From Hydrogenophaga sp. Root209 (lineage in GTDB: Bacteria > Pseudomonadota > Gammaproteobacteria > Burkholderiales > Burkholderiaceae_C): a stretch of DNA of 64,000 bases. The stretch's first letter is position 1. Each line of letters starts with the position of its first letter. The DNA lies in NCBI RefSeq assembly GCF_001428625.1, contig NZ_LMIE01000032.1, forward strand, positions 1 through 64,000, read 5' to 3'. Below the pieces are notes generated by a model. The model was not told where the DNA came from, did no database searches, and worked only from the letters and a program-made list of their open reading frames with translations. The position numbers and the translations under genes are program-made. This document shows, piece by piece, positions 25,020-33,653 of this stretch.

Positions 25020-26122
25020 TGCGGTTGCTCCGTGGCAGTGGCCGCTCCCGCCACCACACTCTTTTCCCTGATTTGCGCCAACAAGCCACTCCATGACTTT
25101 GCAAAGGCCTGCACACCCTCGCGCTGCAACTGTGCGGCCAGTGCTTCGTCATCGACACCTTCGCGCCTGAATTCTTCCAATACCGCTTCGGCCAGGCCGC
25201 CATCGGCCGGCAGCGCGGCACCGGGATGGCCATGGTCCGAAAAGGCCAGCAAGGTCTTCTCGGGGATGGTGTTGATCGTCTCGGGTGCTACCAAAGCCTC
25301 CACATAGAGCGTGTCGCGCGCGGCTGGGTCTTTGGTCGCGGTACTGGCCCACAGCAGGCGCTGTGGCCTTGCCCCTGCTGCCGCCAGCTTGCGCCAGCGT
25401 GCGGAAGCCAGCAGCTCGCAATGCGCCTTGTAGCAGCGCATGGCCACCGCGATGCCCAAGCGGTTGTGGAACGGCGGCGAAATCTCCTGCTTCACCGCAG
25501 CGTCCCAGCGGCTGACGAAGAGCGATGCCACCGACTGAACCCTGGGCGACAGACCGGCCTCAACGCGGCGCTCGATGCCGCGCAGGTAAGCCTCGGCCGC
25601 CGCCAGGTAGTGCTCGCGCGAAAACAGCAGCGTCACATTGATCGGCACGCCGTCGAAGATCGACTGTTCGATGGCCGGCAGGCCTTGCGGTGTGCCGGGA
25701 ATCTTGATGAACAGGCTGGGCCGCGCGGCCCGCGCGTGCAGTTGCACTGCGGCGCTGATGGTCCCGGCCGTGTCACCCGCCAGCAGCGGCGAGACTTCGA
25801 GTGAAACCCACCCATCGACGCCGTCGCTGGCGTCGAAGACGGGCCTGAACAGGTCGGCGGCGCGCGTCAGGTCGGCCAGCGCCAGCTCAAAGAAGATACC
25901 CTCCTCCGACAAACCGCGCGCGGCGAGCTTCTGGATCGCATCGTCATAGCTTGCGCCACTGCCGATGGCTTTCTCGAAAATCGTCGGGTTGGAGGTCAAC
26001 CCGGTCACCGACAGATCGGCGATGTAGTGCGCGAGGGTGCCGCTGTCCAGCAAATCACGTGTGATGTTGTCGAGCCACAGGCGTTGGCCCAGGTCGTGCA
26101 GCTTTCGGGTGTTGGCAATCAT
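25016..26122 (-). CDS. tal: Transaldolase
   Basis: Moves a dihydroxyacetone unit between sedoheptulose-7-P and glyceraldehyde-3-P. It is 368 residues from ATG 26122, in an ATGA overlap with the HAD gene; the longer ORF upstream is a shadow. Landmarks are LWLDNITRDLLDSGTL, LTSNPTIFEKAI, WVSLEVSPLLAGDT, the Schiff-base Lys140 in LFIKIPGT and INVTLLFSREHYL. The length and wording fit the longer TalB-like group found in actinobacteria and betaproteobacteria. Confidence 0.94.
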   Translation of the reverse strand: MIANTRKLHDLGQRLWLDNITRDLLDSGTLAHYIADLSVTGLTSNPTIFEKAIGSGASYDDAIQKLAARGLSEEGIFFELALADLTRAADLFRPVFDASDGVDGWVSLEVSPLLAGDTAGTISAAVQLHARAARPSLFIKIPGTPQGLPAIEQSIFDGVPINVTLLFSREHYLAAAEAYLRGIERRVEAGLSPRVQSVASLFVSRWDAAVKQEISPPFHNRLGIAVAMRCYKAHCELLASARWRKLAAAGARPQRLLWASTATKDPAARDTLYVEALVAPETINTIPEKTLLAFSDHGHPGAALPADGGLAEAVLEEFRREGVDDEALAAQLQREGVQAFAKSWSGLLAQIREKSVVAGAATATEQPQ

Positions 26123-26838
26123 GGTGTTTCCTGAGGTGCGCGGTTGTCGCGAAGGTCGCGAAGATCGATGTCGAGCAATTCGCCAATGCGCTCGATGGCG
26201 ATGTCGGCGGGCGGGTAAGCCGCCAAGGCGGCCGCATCCAACGCGTACTCCAACGCGTAGTGGCCCTGGCGCGGGAAGACGGTGGTCAGACGGCCTTGCA
26301 TGACGCCCTTCATGGCCGCCAGGATGCGCATCTTGTCGTCGACCATGACGTAGTGGCGGGCCGGAAAATGCCGCTGCACCGCCCCCAGCATCTGCTCTTT
26401 GTGGATGTAGATCAGCACCCGGCCGGCCACCGCATCCCACAGACCGGAACGCTGAATCTTGCGCGGCTGGAACACCACGTCGCCATCGGTCAGGATCACC
26501 GTCGGCCCGCTTGCGTTCAGGCGCCGGACAACATCCAGAGCCTGCGGGTACAGGCGATCGGCGAAGGGGTAGTCGATCAGAAACTCCGACATCTTCAGCA
26601 GAGGCATCTCGTCGCCCGGCAGAGGCTCGGCATCAAGCCGCCAGCGCTGCAATGCGCCCAGGTAATCGGCGTAGCCAAGTTCGCTGCGCAAGGCTTCGAA
26701 GTGGGCCCAGTAGCGGCCTGCGGGGACGACGCCGAATTCATGCTTCAAGTGCGCGTGCAGGTCAGCGACGACGCGGTCGTTGTCGAGCAGCGTGTTGTCC
26801 ACGTCGAGCAGGAACACGGTGTCGTGCCGGGCGGTCAT
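26119..26838 (-). CDS. HAD-superfamily phosphatase
   Basis: The 239-residue protein has HAD motif I FLLDVDNTLLD (Asp12, Asp14), motif II ILTDGD, a Lys in IYIHKEQML as motif III, and VMVDDK as motif IV, with a helical cap between residues 25 and 100. It is cytosolic. It overlaps gnd upstream and tal downstream by four bases each. By context the substrate is probably a sugar phosphate, with repair of a side product or balance of the pool as possible roles; no family name can be given. Confidence 0.85.
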   Translation of the reverse strand: MTARHDTVFLLDVDNTLLDNDRVVADLHAHLKHEFGVVPAGRYWAHFEALRSELGYADYLGALQRWRLDAEPLPGDEMPLLKMSEFLIDYPFADRLYPQALDVVRRLNASGPTVILTDGDVVFQPRKIQRSGLWDAVAGRVLIYIHKEQMLGAVQRHFPARHYVMVDDKMRILAAMKGVMQGRLTTVFPRQGHYALEYALDAAALAAYPPADIAIERIGELLDIDLRDLRDNRAPQETP

Positions 26839-27851
26839 GCTGCGCCCTTCTCAGCGTGGCCACCAAACTCTTCCCGCATCGCCGACAAAATCCGATTGGC
26901 AAAGTCGCCGCCACCGCGCGACGAAAAGCGCTCGAACAATGCCGCACTGAGCACCGGCACGGGAACGCCCTCCTCGATGGCCGCCTGAAGGGTCCAGCGC
27001 CCCTCGCCGGAATCGGATACGCGACCGGCGTAGCACCCCAGTTCTGGGTCTTTCAGGAGCGCCTGCGCCGTCAGATCGAGCAGCCACGAACCGATCACGC
27101 TGCCGCGGCGCCAGACTTCGGCAATCTCGGGCAGGTTCATCTCGAACTGATAGAACTCAGGGTTGCGCAGCGGTGTGGTTTCGGCGTCGCTCGCGAGGTC
27201 GGCCTTGCCGACGTTGGCATTGCGCAGTATGTTCAGACCCTCGGCATACGCGGCCATCAAGCCGTATTCGATGCCGTTGTGAACCATCTTCACGAAGTGG
27301 CCGGCGCCATGCGGACCGCAGTGCAGATAGCCTTCTGAAGCGCTGCTGGAACCGACCCCTCGACCGGGTGTGGCCGTGGCCGCTGCAACGCCGGGTGCCA
27401 GCGCCGAGAAGATCGGCCGCAGATGCTCGAAGGGCACCGCTTCACCGCCGATCATCAGGCAGTAGCCGCGATCGAGCCCGGCGATGCCACCGCTCGTGCC
27501 GACGTCCAGGTGCTGAACGTCAGCCGCATGCAGCTCAGCTGCGCGCCGAATGTCGTCGCGGTAGTTCGAGTTGCCGCCATCCACGACGATGTCGCCTGCT
27601 TCAAGCAGCGGTGCAAGCTCGCTCAACAACAGATCAACCCCGGCAGCCGGCACCATGAGCCAAATCACACGTGGCCGGCTCAGCCGTGCCACCAATTCCT
27701 GCAGTGACGCCACACCCATCGCGCCTTCCTTGACCGAACGGCCCAGCGCTGACGGCTGCTTGTCAAACGCCACGCAAGCGTGACCGGCGCGCAGCAGGCG
27801 CCTGACCATGCCGTCGCCCATCCGACCCAATCCAACCAAGCCAATTTGCAA
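26835..27851 (-). CDS. gnd: 6-phosphogluconate dehydrogenase, decarboxylating (short form)
   Basis: Oxidises 6-phosphogluconate to ribulose-5-P and CO2. I place the start at TTG 27851 (then QIGLVGLGRMGDGMVRRLL), because GGAG lies six bases before it and the ORF upstream is repetitive, non-protein sequence. The Rossmann motif GLGRMG, VDGGNSNYRDD, DVGTSGGIAGLDRGYC and HFVKMVHNGIEYGLM (catalytic Lys and Asn) are all present. At 338 residues it is the short GndA/YqeC type, often NAD-linked. It heads the ten-gene operon. Confidence 0.92.
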   Translation of the reverse strand: MQIGLVGLGRMGDGMVRRLLRAGHACVAFDKQPSALGRSVKEGAMGVASLQELVARLSRPRVIWLMVPAAGVDLLLSELAPLLEAGDIVVDGGNSNYRDDIRRAAELHAADVQHLDVGTSGGIAGLDRGYCLMIGGEAVPFEHLRPIFSALAPGVAAATATPGRGVGSSSASEGYLHCGPHGAGHFVKMVHNGIEYGLMAAYAEGLNILRNANVGKADLASDAETTPLRNPEFYQFEMNLPEIAEVWRRGSVIGSWLLDLTAQALLKDPELGCYAGRVSDSGEGRWTLQAAIEEGVPVPVLSAALFERFSSRGGGDFANRILSAMREEFGGHAEKGAA

Positions 27852-28246
27852 AGCTTTGCTCCGTCGCGGCGCACGGGCGCTCTGCGCCACTTGAATGTGC
27901 GCAATGCTGGAAGCGTGCCGGAATCTGAGCGTGCGCTTTTTCGGCAACCCTTGTCCGTGCGCTTCCGAACCCAGCGGGTGAAGCAATGAAGCGCGATTCC
28001 GGGAACAGGGCGAAGCTGCGTCTTGCAACGCACAGACGGCCTTGAAAGGCACGCGTACCTTGTACCCCTGCAGTGAACAGTCCAAGCCCTTGCTCATCGC
28101 TGGGCCGCAAGGCTGAACGTGGGACGGCCTGAAATGGTCAGACAGGCTCTCCGCCACAGCTGCCGCACCGGTGCCGGTGCCGGTGCCGGTGCCGGTGCCA
28201 GTGCCAGTGCCAGTGACCACACCCTGCACAACATTAGGGACCATGC
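27852..28246. promoter_or_regulatory. Divergent control region with hexanucleotide repeat
   Basis: This 395-bp spacer separates the gnd operon (minus) from the glycosidase operon (plus) and must hold both promoters. It contains no believable gene and no FNR or cop-type site that I can see. A hexanucleotide array lies at 28171-28212, 35 bp before the plus-strand start codon. Confidence 0.5.
28171..28212. repeat. Tandem hexanucleotide repeat (GTGCCG)4(GTGCCA)3
   Basis: Seven head-to-tail 6-bp units, four GTGCCG followed by three GTGCCA. Slippage in such arrays changes promoter or leader spacing rather than reading frame here. It sits 35-76 bp upstream of the glycosidase-like start codon. Confidence 0.9.
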
Positions 28247-29638
28247 ATGACCGCTCTGGTTTCAGCTACCTCAGACCGAAATAGACGCAGCGTCGATGCC
28301 GAACTGCATGAGCTGCAGCGCCAGACCTACGGCTATTTCCAGCATGAAACGAATCCCGACAACGGCTTGGTCATCGACAAGACAGCCCCCGGTTGGCCGG
28401 CCAGCATTGCAGCAACCGGGATGGCGCTGGCGTGCTACCCGGTGAGCGTGGAACGCGGCTTCATGTCGCGCACGGCAGCCGTTCAACGCACGCTGGGCAC
28501 GCTGCGATTTTTCTGGAACAGCCCACAGGGCACCGAATCCGACGCCACCGGCTACCAGGGCTTTTATTACCACTTCCTCGACATGCAGACCGGACGGCGC
28601 GCCTGGGAGTGCGAGCTGTCCACAGTGGATACCACCTTCCTGCTCGCCGGCGCACTGATGGCGGCCATGTACTTCGACGCCGACAGCACCGACGAAGCTG
28701 AGATCCGCACACTGGGCGTCGCGCTCTATCGGCGCGCCAATTGGCAATGGGCCCAAAACGGCGGGGCCACCGTGACGCATGGCTGGAAGCCCGAGACCGG
28801 ATTTCTTCCCTACCGGTGGGAAGGCTACGACGAGGCGCTGCTGCTGTATGTGTTGGGTTTGGGGTCGCCGACTTTTCCGCTGCCGCAGGAAAGCTACGCA
28901 GCGTGGACGTCGACCTACCAGTGGAAGCATTGTTTTGGGCAGGATTACCTGTATGCCGGCTCGCTGTTCACACATCAGCTGTCGCATGTGTGGATCGACT
29001 TTCGCGATATTCAGGACGCCTTCATGCGCGGCAAGGGCATCGACTACTTCGAGAACAGCCGCCGTGCGACGTTGGCGCAGCAAAAGTACGCCATCGAGAA
29101 CCCGCTCGGCTTCAAGAGCTATGGAAGCCATTGCTGGGGCATCACCGCCAGCGAAGGACCGGGCCCTGGCCGCCTGAAGGTTGATGGCGTTGAGCACGAA
29201 TTATTCGACTATGTGGCACGCGGCGTGCCTTACGGTCCCGACGATGGAACCCTTGCGCCGTGGGCGGTGGTGGCGTCGCTGCCGTTCGCGCCTGAGGTCG
29301 TGATGCCCACCATCGACTACTGCATCTACCAGGCCAAGTTGACGCAATTCAACTCTTACGGATTCAAGGCCTCGTTCAATCCGTCGCACCCGGGTGAACC
29401 TGGCAACCCCTACGGCTGGTGGGTATCACCATGGCACTTCGGGCTCAACCAGGGACCGATCGTTCTGATGATCGAGAACCACCGCTCTGGTTTGCCGTGG
29501 CGCCTGATGCGGGCTTGTCCGCCCATCGCCGCCGGGCTGCAGCGAGCCGGGTTCACCGGGGGATGGCTTCAAGACAACGTGGCAACCGACCCAGCCACAG
29601 CCAATGGGTTGCTTTCGACGAGCAGGAGAACAGCATGA
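28247..29638 (+). CDS. Glucoamylase-domain protein (PF10091, GH144-like)
   Basis: The 463-residue protein has no clear signal peptide. It matches the glycoamylase-like family that includes GH144 endo-beta-1,2-glucanases: TYGYFQHETNPDNGLVID near the start, STVDTTFLLAGALMAAMYF, YDEALLLYVLGLGSPT, WIDFRDIQDAFMRGKGIDYF, and YGSHCWGITASEGPGP. The (alpha/alpha)6 toroid fold is expected. In the cytosol it could process cyclic or linear glucans. The divergent operon carries pgm. It overlaps the next small gene by four bases and leads a transcript that ends with a metal ATPase. Confidence 0.82.
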   Translation: MTALVSATSDRNRRSVDAELHELQRQTYGYFQHETNPDNGLVIDKTAPGWPASIAATGMALACYPVSVERGFMSRTAAVQRTLGTLRFFWNSPQGTESDATGYQGFYYHFLDMQTGRRAWECELSTVDTTFLLAGALMAAMYFDADSTDEAEIRTLGVALYRRANWQWAQNGGATVTHGWKPETGFLPYRWEGYDEALLLYVLGLGSPTFPLPQESYAAWTSTYQWKHCFGQDYLYAGSLFTHQLSHVWIDFRDIQDAFMRGKGIDYFENSRRATLAQQKYAIENPLGFKSYGSHCWGITASEGPGPGRLKVDGVEHELFDYVARGVPYGPDDGTLAPWAVVASLPFAPEVVMPTIDYCIYQAKLTQFNSYGFKASFNPSHPGEPGNPYGWWVSPWHFGLNQGPIVLMIENHRSGLPWRLMRACPPIAAGLQRAGFTGGWLQDNVATDPATANGLLSTSRRTA

Positions 29639-30036
29639 CCAACATGACAACAGCCAGTGTTTCAAGATCCACCCCCTACGGGCTGCCGCCCGCGCTCAAG
29701 ACCGCACAGGCGGCGATGCAACTGCCTGAAGTGCAGGACATGTTGCGCCGGCTGTCTGAGTTTCGGCTCGGCATCTTCATGCCGCACCAGCATGACGACG
29801 GCACAGGTGAATTCCAGCCGCTGCCCGACGATGTGATGCAGGTCGAGTCCGGTCGGACGGTGTCGTTTGAGCGCCAGGACGAGATAGCCCAGCGAGCTGC
29901 GTCGTTTCTGCCCGTGGCTTGGCTCTGGCGCGCCGGCGCACCCAATGTGGCGGCCGTCTGCGAAATGGCTGATCAGGAAGGGCCCGAAGACGAAGAACAT
30001 CCCGTCAAGCACAAGCATCCCGAAAACATCCGTTGA
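29635..30036 (+). CDS. Small hypothetical protein
   Basis: The 133-residue protein starts at ATG 29635 behind AGGAGAACAGC and overlaps the glycosidase stop by four bases. It is predicted soluble. Features are a helix (KTAQAAMQLPEVQDMLRRLS), LGIFMPHQHDD, and an acidic then His/Lys-rich end (GPEDEEHPVKHKHPE) that might bind metal. I do not recognise the family. Conserved spacing to the HMA-like gene suggests they are translated together. Confidence 0.65.
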   Translation: MTNMTTASVSRSTPYGLPPALKTAQAAMQLPEVQDMLRRLSEFRLGIFMPHQHDDGTGEFQPLPDDVMQVESGRTVSFERQDEIAQRAASFLPVAWLWRAGAPNVAAVCEMADQEGPEDEEHPVKHKHPENIR

Positions 30037-30050
30037 CCCAAGGAGTTGCG

Positions 30051-30407
30051 ATGAAAACCAGTGTGATGGAAGTGCGCGACATGTTGTCGGTGTTGAGCGT
30101 GCAGGGCGTGGAAAAGCGCATCGGTGAGGTACCGGGCGTTGAAAGCGTCACCGTGAACTTCGCGGCGGGCAGCGCCACGGTGCGCTTCGACGAAACCCGG
30201 CTCAGCCTGGCCGATATCCGGTCTGACGTGCGCCAGATCGGTTCCAAAGACGACGCAGCAGACGACGGGGGCAAGGAACCGGAAGAGCCGGACGCGCCGT
30301 CCGCAGTCACCCAGCCCGTGGCCGTGAAGGCACCGCCTTCAGCAGCCAGCGCGGACGCCAGTTCGCCCGACAAGGATGCGATGAAGGGCATGAAGGGCAC
30401 GCCATGA
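30051..30407 (+). CDS. HMA-fold small protein without CxxC
   Basis: The 118-residue protein from ATG 30051 (AAGGAG upstream) has an HMA-like N-terminus ([20 protein letters not shown], then [12 protein letters not shown]). The metal-binding CxxC of copper chaperones is missing; the position reads VLSVQG. An acidic, Ala/Pro-rich tail follows. It is nearly identical to the N-terminus of the downstream P1B ATPase, so it looks like a duplicated domain. It may be a regulatory or non-Cys metal-sensing partner of that pump. It overlaps the ATPase start by four bases. Confidence 0.75.
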   Translation: MKTSVMEVRDMLSVLSVQGVEKRIGEVPGVESVTVNFAAGSATVRFDETRLSLADIRSDVRQIGSKDDAADDGGKEPEEPDAPSAVTQPVAVKAPPSAASADASSPDKDAMKGMKGTP

Positions 30408-33160
30408 AAACGAGCGTGATTGACGTACACGACATGCTTTCGGTCTTGAGCGTGCCCGGGGTCGAAAAGCGGATCGGCGAGGTGCCCGGGGTCGAAAGCG
30501 TGACCGTCAATCACGCTGCGGGCAGCGCGACGGTGCGCTACGACGAGACCCGTCTTCACGTGTCCGACATCAAGTCGGATGTCCGCCAACGTGGATACGA
30601 CGCAGCGGATGAGTCGTCGCCGACGCACCCGGGAGAACACAAGACAACAAAAGAAGGCGGCGATCAATCACCGCCGCAGGCTGCCGTTGTGTCGGCAACG
30701 CCGGGCGCTGACGATGGCACCGCGGAGCCTGACGCTGAGATGGCACGTCCCGCAGCCGACACTTCGAAGGAGCAGGCGCCAGAGCCGACCGCCATCACAG
30801 CCCCTGCGGAGACTCATGCAGCTGCACCAGCAAACACGCCAGCCGACAAGGACCCCGACACCCAGGGGCCAGGTCTTGTCGAGAAGGCCACCGCCTGGGT
30901 GAAAGAAACTCTGTCCCGTGACGACGAGGGCAAGGCCGAAGCCGAGGCGCCACCCACTGCGCCTGCGGCCGCCGTAAGCACCCCCACCGACGCCCACGCC
31001 GGGCACGCAGGTCACAAACCAGCTGCCGGCGCAGCGCCCGCGAAGGTGGCCGACATGGCCCACGAAATGGGTCACAGCGGCAGCGACATGGGCGCAATGG
31101 TTCGCGACATGCGCAACCGCTTCTGGATCTGCCTGGTCTTCACGCTACCGATCCTTGTCTATGCCCCGATGGGCGGCATGTGGCCGGCACCAGCGCCGCC
31201 GTTTGGTCTGGACTTGAACGTCTGGCTTTTCTTCTTCGCCAGCGCGGCCATCCTGTATCCGAGCTGGCCGTTCTTCGTTTCCGCATGGCATGCGCTTGAG
31301 GATGGGACAGTGGGCATGGCGGCGCTCATTGTGCTGAGCGTGGGCACCGGCTATCTGTTCAGCGTCGCAACCACATTCTTCATCAAGGGCGAGGGGCAGT
31401 TCTTCGAGGCCGTCGCCGTGTTGCTGGTGTTCATCCTGCTGGGACATTGGCTGGAAATGCGCGCGCGTTCTGGTGCGTCTTCGGCCATCAAGGCGCTGAT
31501 GAATCTGACGCCTTCCATGGCCAATATCATCCGCAACGGCGCCGAAGTCGAAGTGCCGACGGCCGAGGTTCTGGCAGGCGAGATCGTTGTCATTCGGCCA
31601 GGTAACAAGATTCCGGTGGACGGCACCATCGAAACCGGTGAATCGCTGGTAGACGAATCGATGCTGACCGGGGAATCGATGCCCGTGAAGAAAGGGCCCG
31701 GCGCCACCGTGGTGGGTGCCAGCATGAACAAGAGCGGCAGCTTTCGCTACACGGCAACGAAGGTCGGTGCCGACTCCGCGCTGGCGCAAATCGTCAAGCT
31801 GGTTCAAGAGGCACAGAACTCCAAGGCGCCAGCGCAACTGCTGGCCGACAGGGCGGCTCAATGGTTAACCTTTGCCGCCATCGCTATCGGTCTGACAACC
31901 TTCTCGGTGTGGTTCTGGGTCATTGGCGAGCCACTGCTGTTTGCAGTGACACTCACCATCACTGTCTTCGTGATTGCTTGCCCGGATGCATTGGGCCTGG
32001 CGACCCCGATGGCCGTGATGGTCAGCACGGGCCTCGGCGCTGCCAACGGCATCCTCTTCAAGAACGCCTCAGCGCTGGAAGACGCAACCAAGCTCGACGT
32101 CATCATCTTCGACAAGACCGGTACGCTCACGGTGGGGCAGCCCGAGGTGGTGGAGACCGTGCTGGCAGACGGCGTCACCGAGGACGTACTGCTGACCGCC
32201 GCGGCCGCCGTCGAGCAGGGTTCGGACCATCCCTTGGCGCAGGCTATCGTGCGCCGAGCGGCCAAGCTCACCATCGTGGCGCCCACCGGCTTCGAGAGTC
32301 TGGACGGCATGGGCGCGCGCGCTGAAACCGCCAGTGGCACGGTGTACCTCGGCAACCGGCGTCTGATGGACACGCAGAAGCTCGTGCTCGGCGTGCTGGA
32401 GGCCGAAGCCAAGCGCTTGCAAAACGACGGGCGCACGGTGGTGCATGTAGCACAGGCCGGCCGTGTGATTGGCCTCATCGCCATTGCCGATGCGATCCGG
32501 CCCACGTCCAAGGCGGCAGTGGCCAAGTTGCGCGAGCGCAAGATAGAAGTGGTGATGCTGACCGGCGACAACCTGGCCACGGCCACGCGCATTGCTGCTG
32601 ATCTGGGCATCGCGCAAGTGTTGGCCGACGTACTGCCTGGCCAGAAGGCCGAGAAGGTGAAGGCACTGCAAGCCACCGGCAGACGAGTCGGCATGGTGGG
32701 CGATGGCGTCAATGACGCCCCTGCGCTGACGCAGGCCAACGTTGGCTTCGCAATCGGCGCTGGCACCGATGTGGCGATGGAAAGCGCCGATGTGGTGCTG
32801 ATGAAGAGCGACCCCTACGACATCGTCGGTGCAATCGAGTTGTCGCGCGCCACGGTGCGCAAGATGCACCAAAACCTGTGGTGGGCGGTGGGCTACAACA
32901 CTATCGCATTTCCGCTTGCTGCGGGTGTGTTGTACCCGTTCGTGTTGAGCCCGGAGGTCGCCGCGATCTCCATGTCGGGCAGCACGCTGATCGTGGCGAT
33001 CAATGCGCTACTGCTGAAGCGCACCAAGCTGGCTGGTATCCGTCAACCGGGCAAGGCCGGAGCATCCGGCACGCCAGACTACGCGCCGGCAGCGTCGCCT
33101 TTCAGGAAGACACTTGCCAAGGACGCAGACCCGCAGCCCAAACAAGGGAAGGCCGCGTGA
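30404..33160 (+). CDS. Heavy-metal P1B-type ATPase with CPD motif (paralogue 1)
   Basis: A 918-residue pump. Residues 1-70 form an HMA fold without Cys, followed by a long low-complexity linker with His clusters ([20 protein letters not shown]). The core has eight likely membrane helices, actuator TGES, phosphorylation site [16 protein letters not shown] (the HP motif) and [10 protein letters not shown]. The membrane metal motif reads [11 protein letters not shown], so CPD instead of CPC or CPH. The His-rich linker recalls CopB-type pumps. Neighbouring Cus genes make copper or silver the first guess; the metal is not proven. It ends a four-gene operon. Confidence 0.85.
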   Translation: MKTSVIDVHDMLSVLSVPGVEKRIGEVPGVESVTVNHAAGSATVRYDETRLHVSDIKSDVRQRGYDAADESSPTHPGEHKTTKEGGDQSPPQAAVVSATPGADDGTAEPDAEMARPAADTSKEQAPEPTAITAPAETHAAAPANTPADKDPDTQGPGLVEKATAWVKETLSRDDEGKAEAEAPPTAPAAAVSTPTDAHAGHAGHKPAAGAAPAKVADMAHEMGHSGSDMGAMVRDMRNRFWICLVFTLPILVYAPMGGMWPAPAPPFGLDLNVWLFFFASAAILYPSWPFFVSAWHALEDGTVGMAALIVLSVGTGYLFSVATTFFIKGEGQFFEAVAVLLVFILLGHWLEMRARSGASSAIKALMNLTPSMANIIRNGAEVEVPTAEVLAGEIVVIRPGNKIPVDGTIETGESLVDESMLTGESMPVKKGPGATVVGASMNKSGSFRYTATKVGADSALAQIVKLVQEAQNSKAPAQLLADRAAQWLTFAAIAIGLTTFSVWFWVIGEPLLFAVTLTITVFVIACPDALGLATPMAVMVSTGLGAANGILFKNASALEDATKLDVIIFDKTGTLTVGQPEVVETVLADGVTEDVLLTAAAAVEQGSDHPLAQAIVRRAAKLTIVAPTGFESLDGMGARAETASGTVYLGNRRLMDTQKLVLGVLEAEAKRLQNDGRTVVHVAQAGRVIGLIAIADAIRPTSKAAVAKLRERKIEVVMLTGDNLATATRIAADLGIAQVLADVLPGQKAEKVKALQATGRRVGMVGDGVNDAPALTQANVGFAIGAGTDVAMESADVVLMKSDPYDIVGAIELSRATVRKMHQNLWWAVGYNTIAFPLAAGVLYPFVLSPEVAAISMSGSTLIVAINALLLKRTKLAGIRQPGKAGASGTPDYAPAASPFRKTLAKDADPQPKQGKAA

Positions 33161-33653
33161 CATACGAGAGCCTCTCCATGAACCTGGAGCGTCTTCGTTG
33201 GGTGACATCCACGTCGGTCTCAGGCTGGGCGGGTTTGATGCCACGTCAGTGCCTATTGACGCCTTAGTCAGCGCCAATCCGATCCAGCTTGCCTTGAGAG
33301 TCGCGCAGAACTGACGGGCGAGAAAGGCGCAATCGTTCCCTGTTCCGTGGGCAGTCGTCGCGCTAGCTGTTCTATCGCGCATGATCTCAGCGGATGTCCA
33401 CGGAGCGTCGCCCCTGGAGGTAGTGGCAGTCCCGACCCGCCCCACGCCGGACCCGATCTCCCTCGCTCCGCCCATGCCAGTTAGATCAGAAGACCCGAGC
33501 GCACAGGCACTGCAGCATGATTTTCTCTGGCGCACCACGCGCAACGTGCCAGAGCGCGGGCGCATCGACATCATCACCCAGGCTGGCGCCCTGCGGAATA
33601 TCGGCGAAATGTTACCTTTTGACGCGAAACGCGATGTTCCTTCCCGCACCAGG
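33161..33653. other. Decayed intergenic region between P1B ATPase and cusA
   Basis: Nearly 500 bp with short overlapping frames on both strands but no complete gene. The only recognisable part is a PPK2-like fragment near 33510-33572. The plus-strand ATPase and minus-strand cusA converge on it; no clear intrinsic terminator is seen. Confidence 0.4.
33480..33572 (+). pseudogene. Fragment resembling polyphosphate kinase 2
   Basis: The frame reads LQHDFLWRTTRNVPERGRID. This is close to the PPK2 signature, where HDFLWR is followed by a few residues and then LPERGRIGIFNRS. Homology is lost on both sides, and no catalytic Walker motifs are present. It is either a relic of a ppk2 gene or a chance match; the 20-residue agreement favours the former. 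Confidence 0.35.

Noticed and set aside
30404-30620. Functional CxxC copper-chaperone domain at the P1B N-terminus
   Set aside because: The fold pattern is there, but no Cys pair exists in the first 100 residues.
33008-33649. Minus-strand open frame of 213 codons after the P1B ATPase
   Set aside because: It overlaps the end of the ATPase, is Ser/Arg-rich without any recognised motif, and has no ribosome site.
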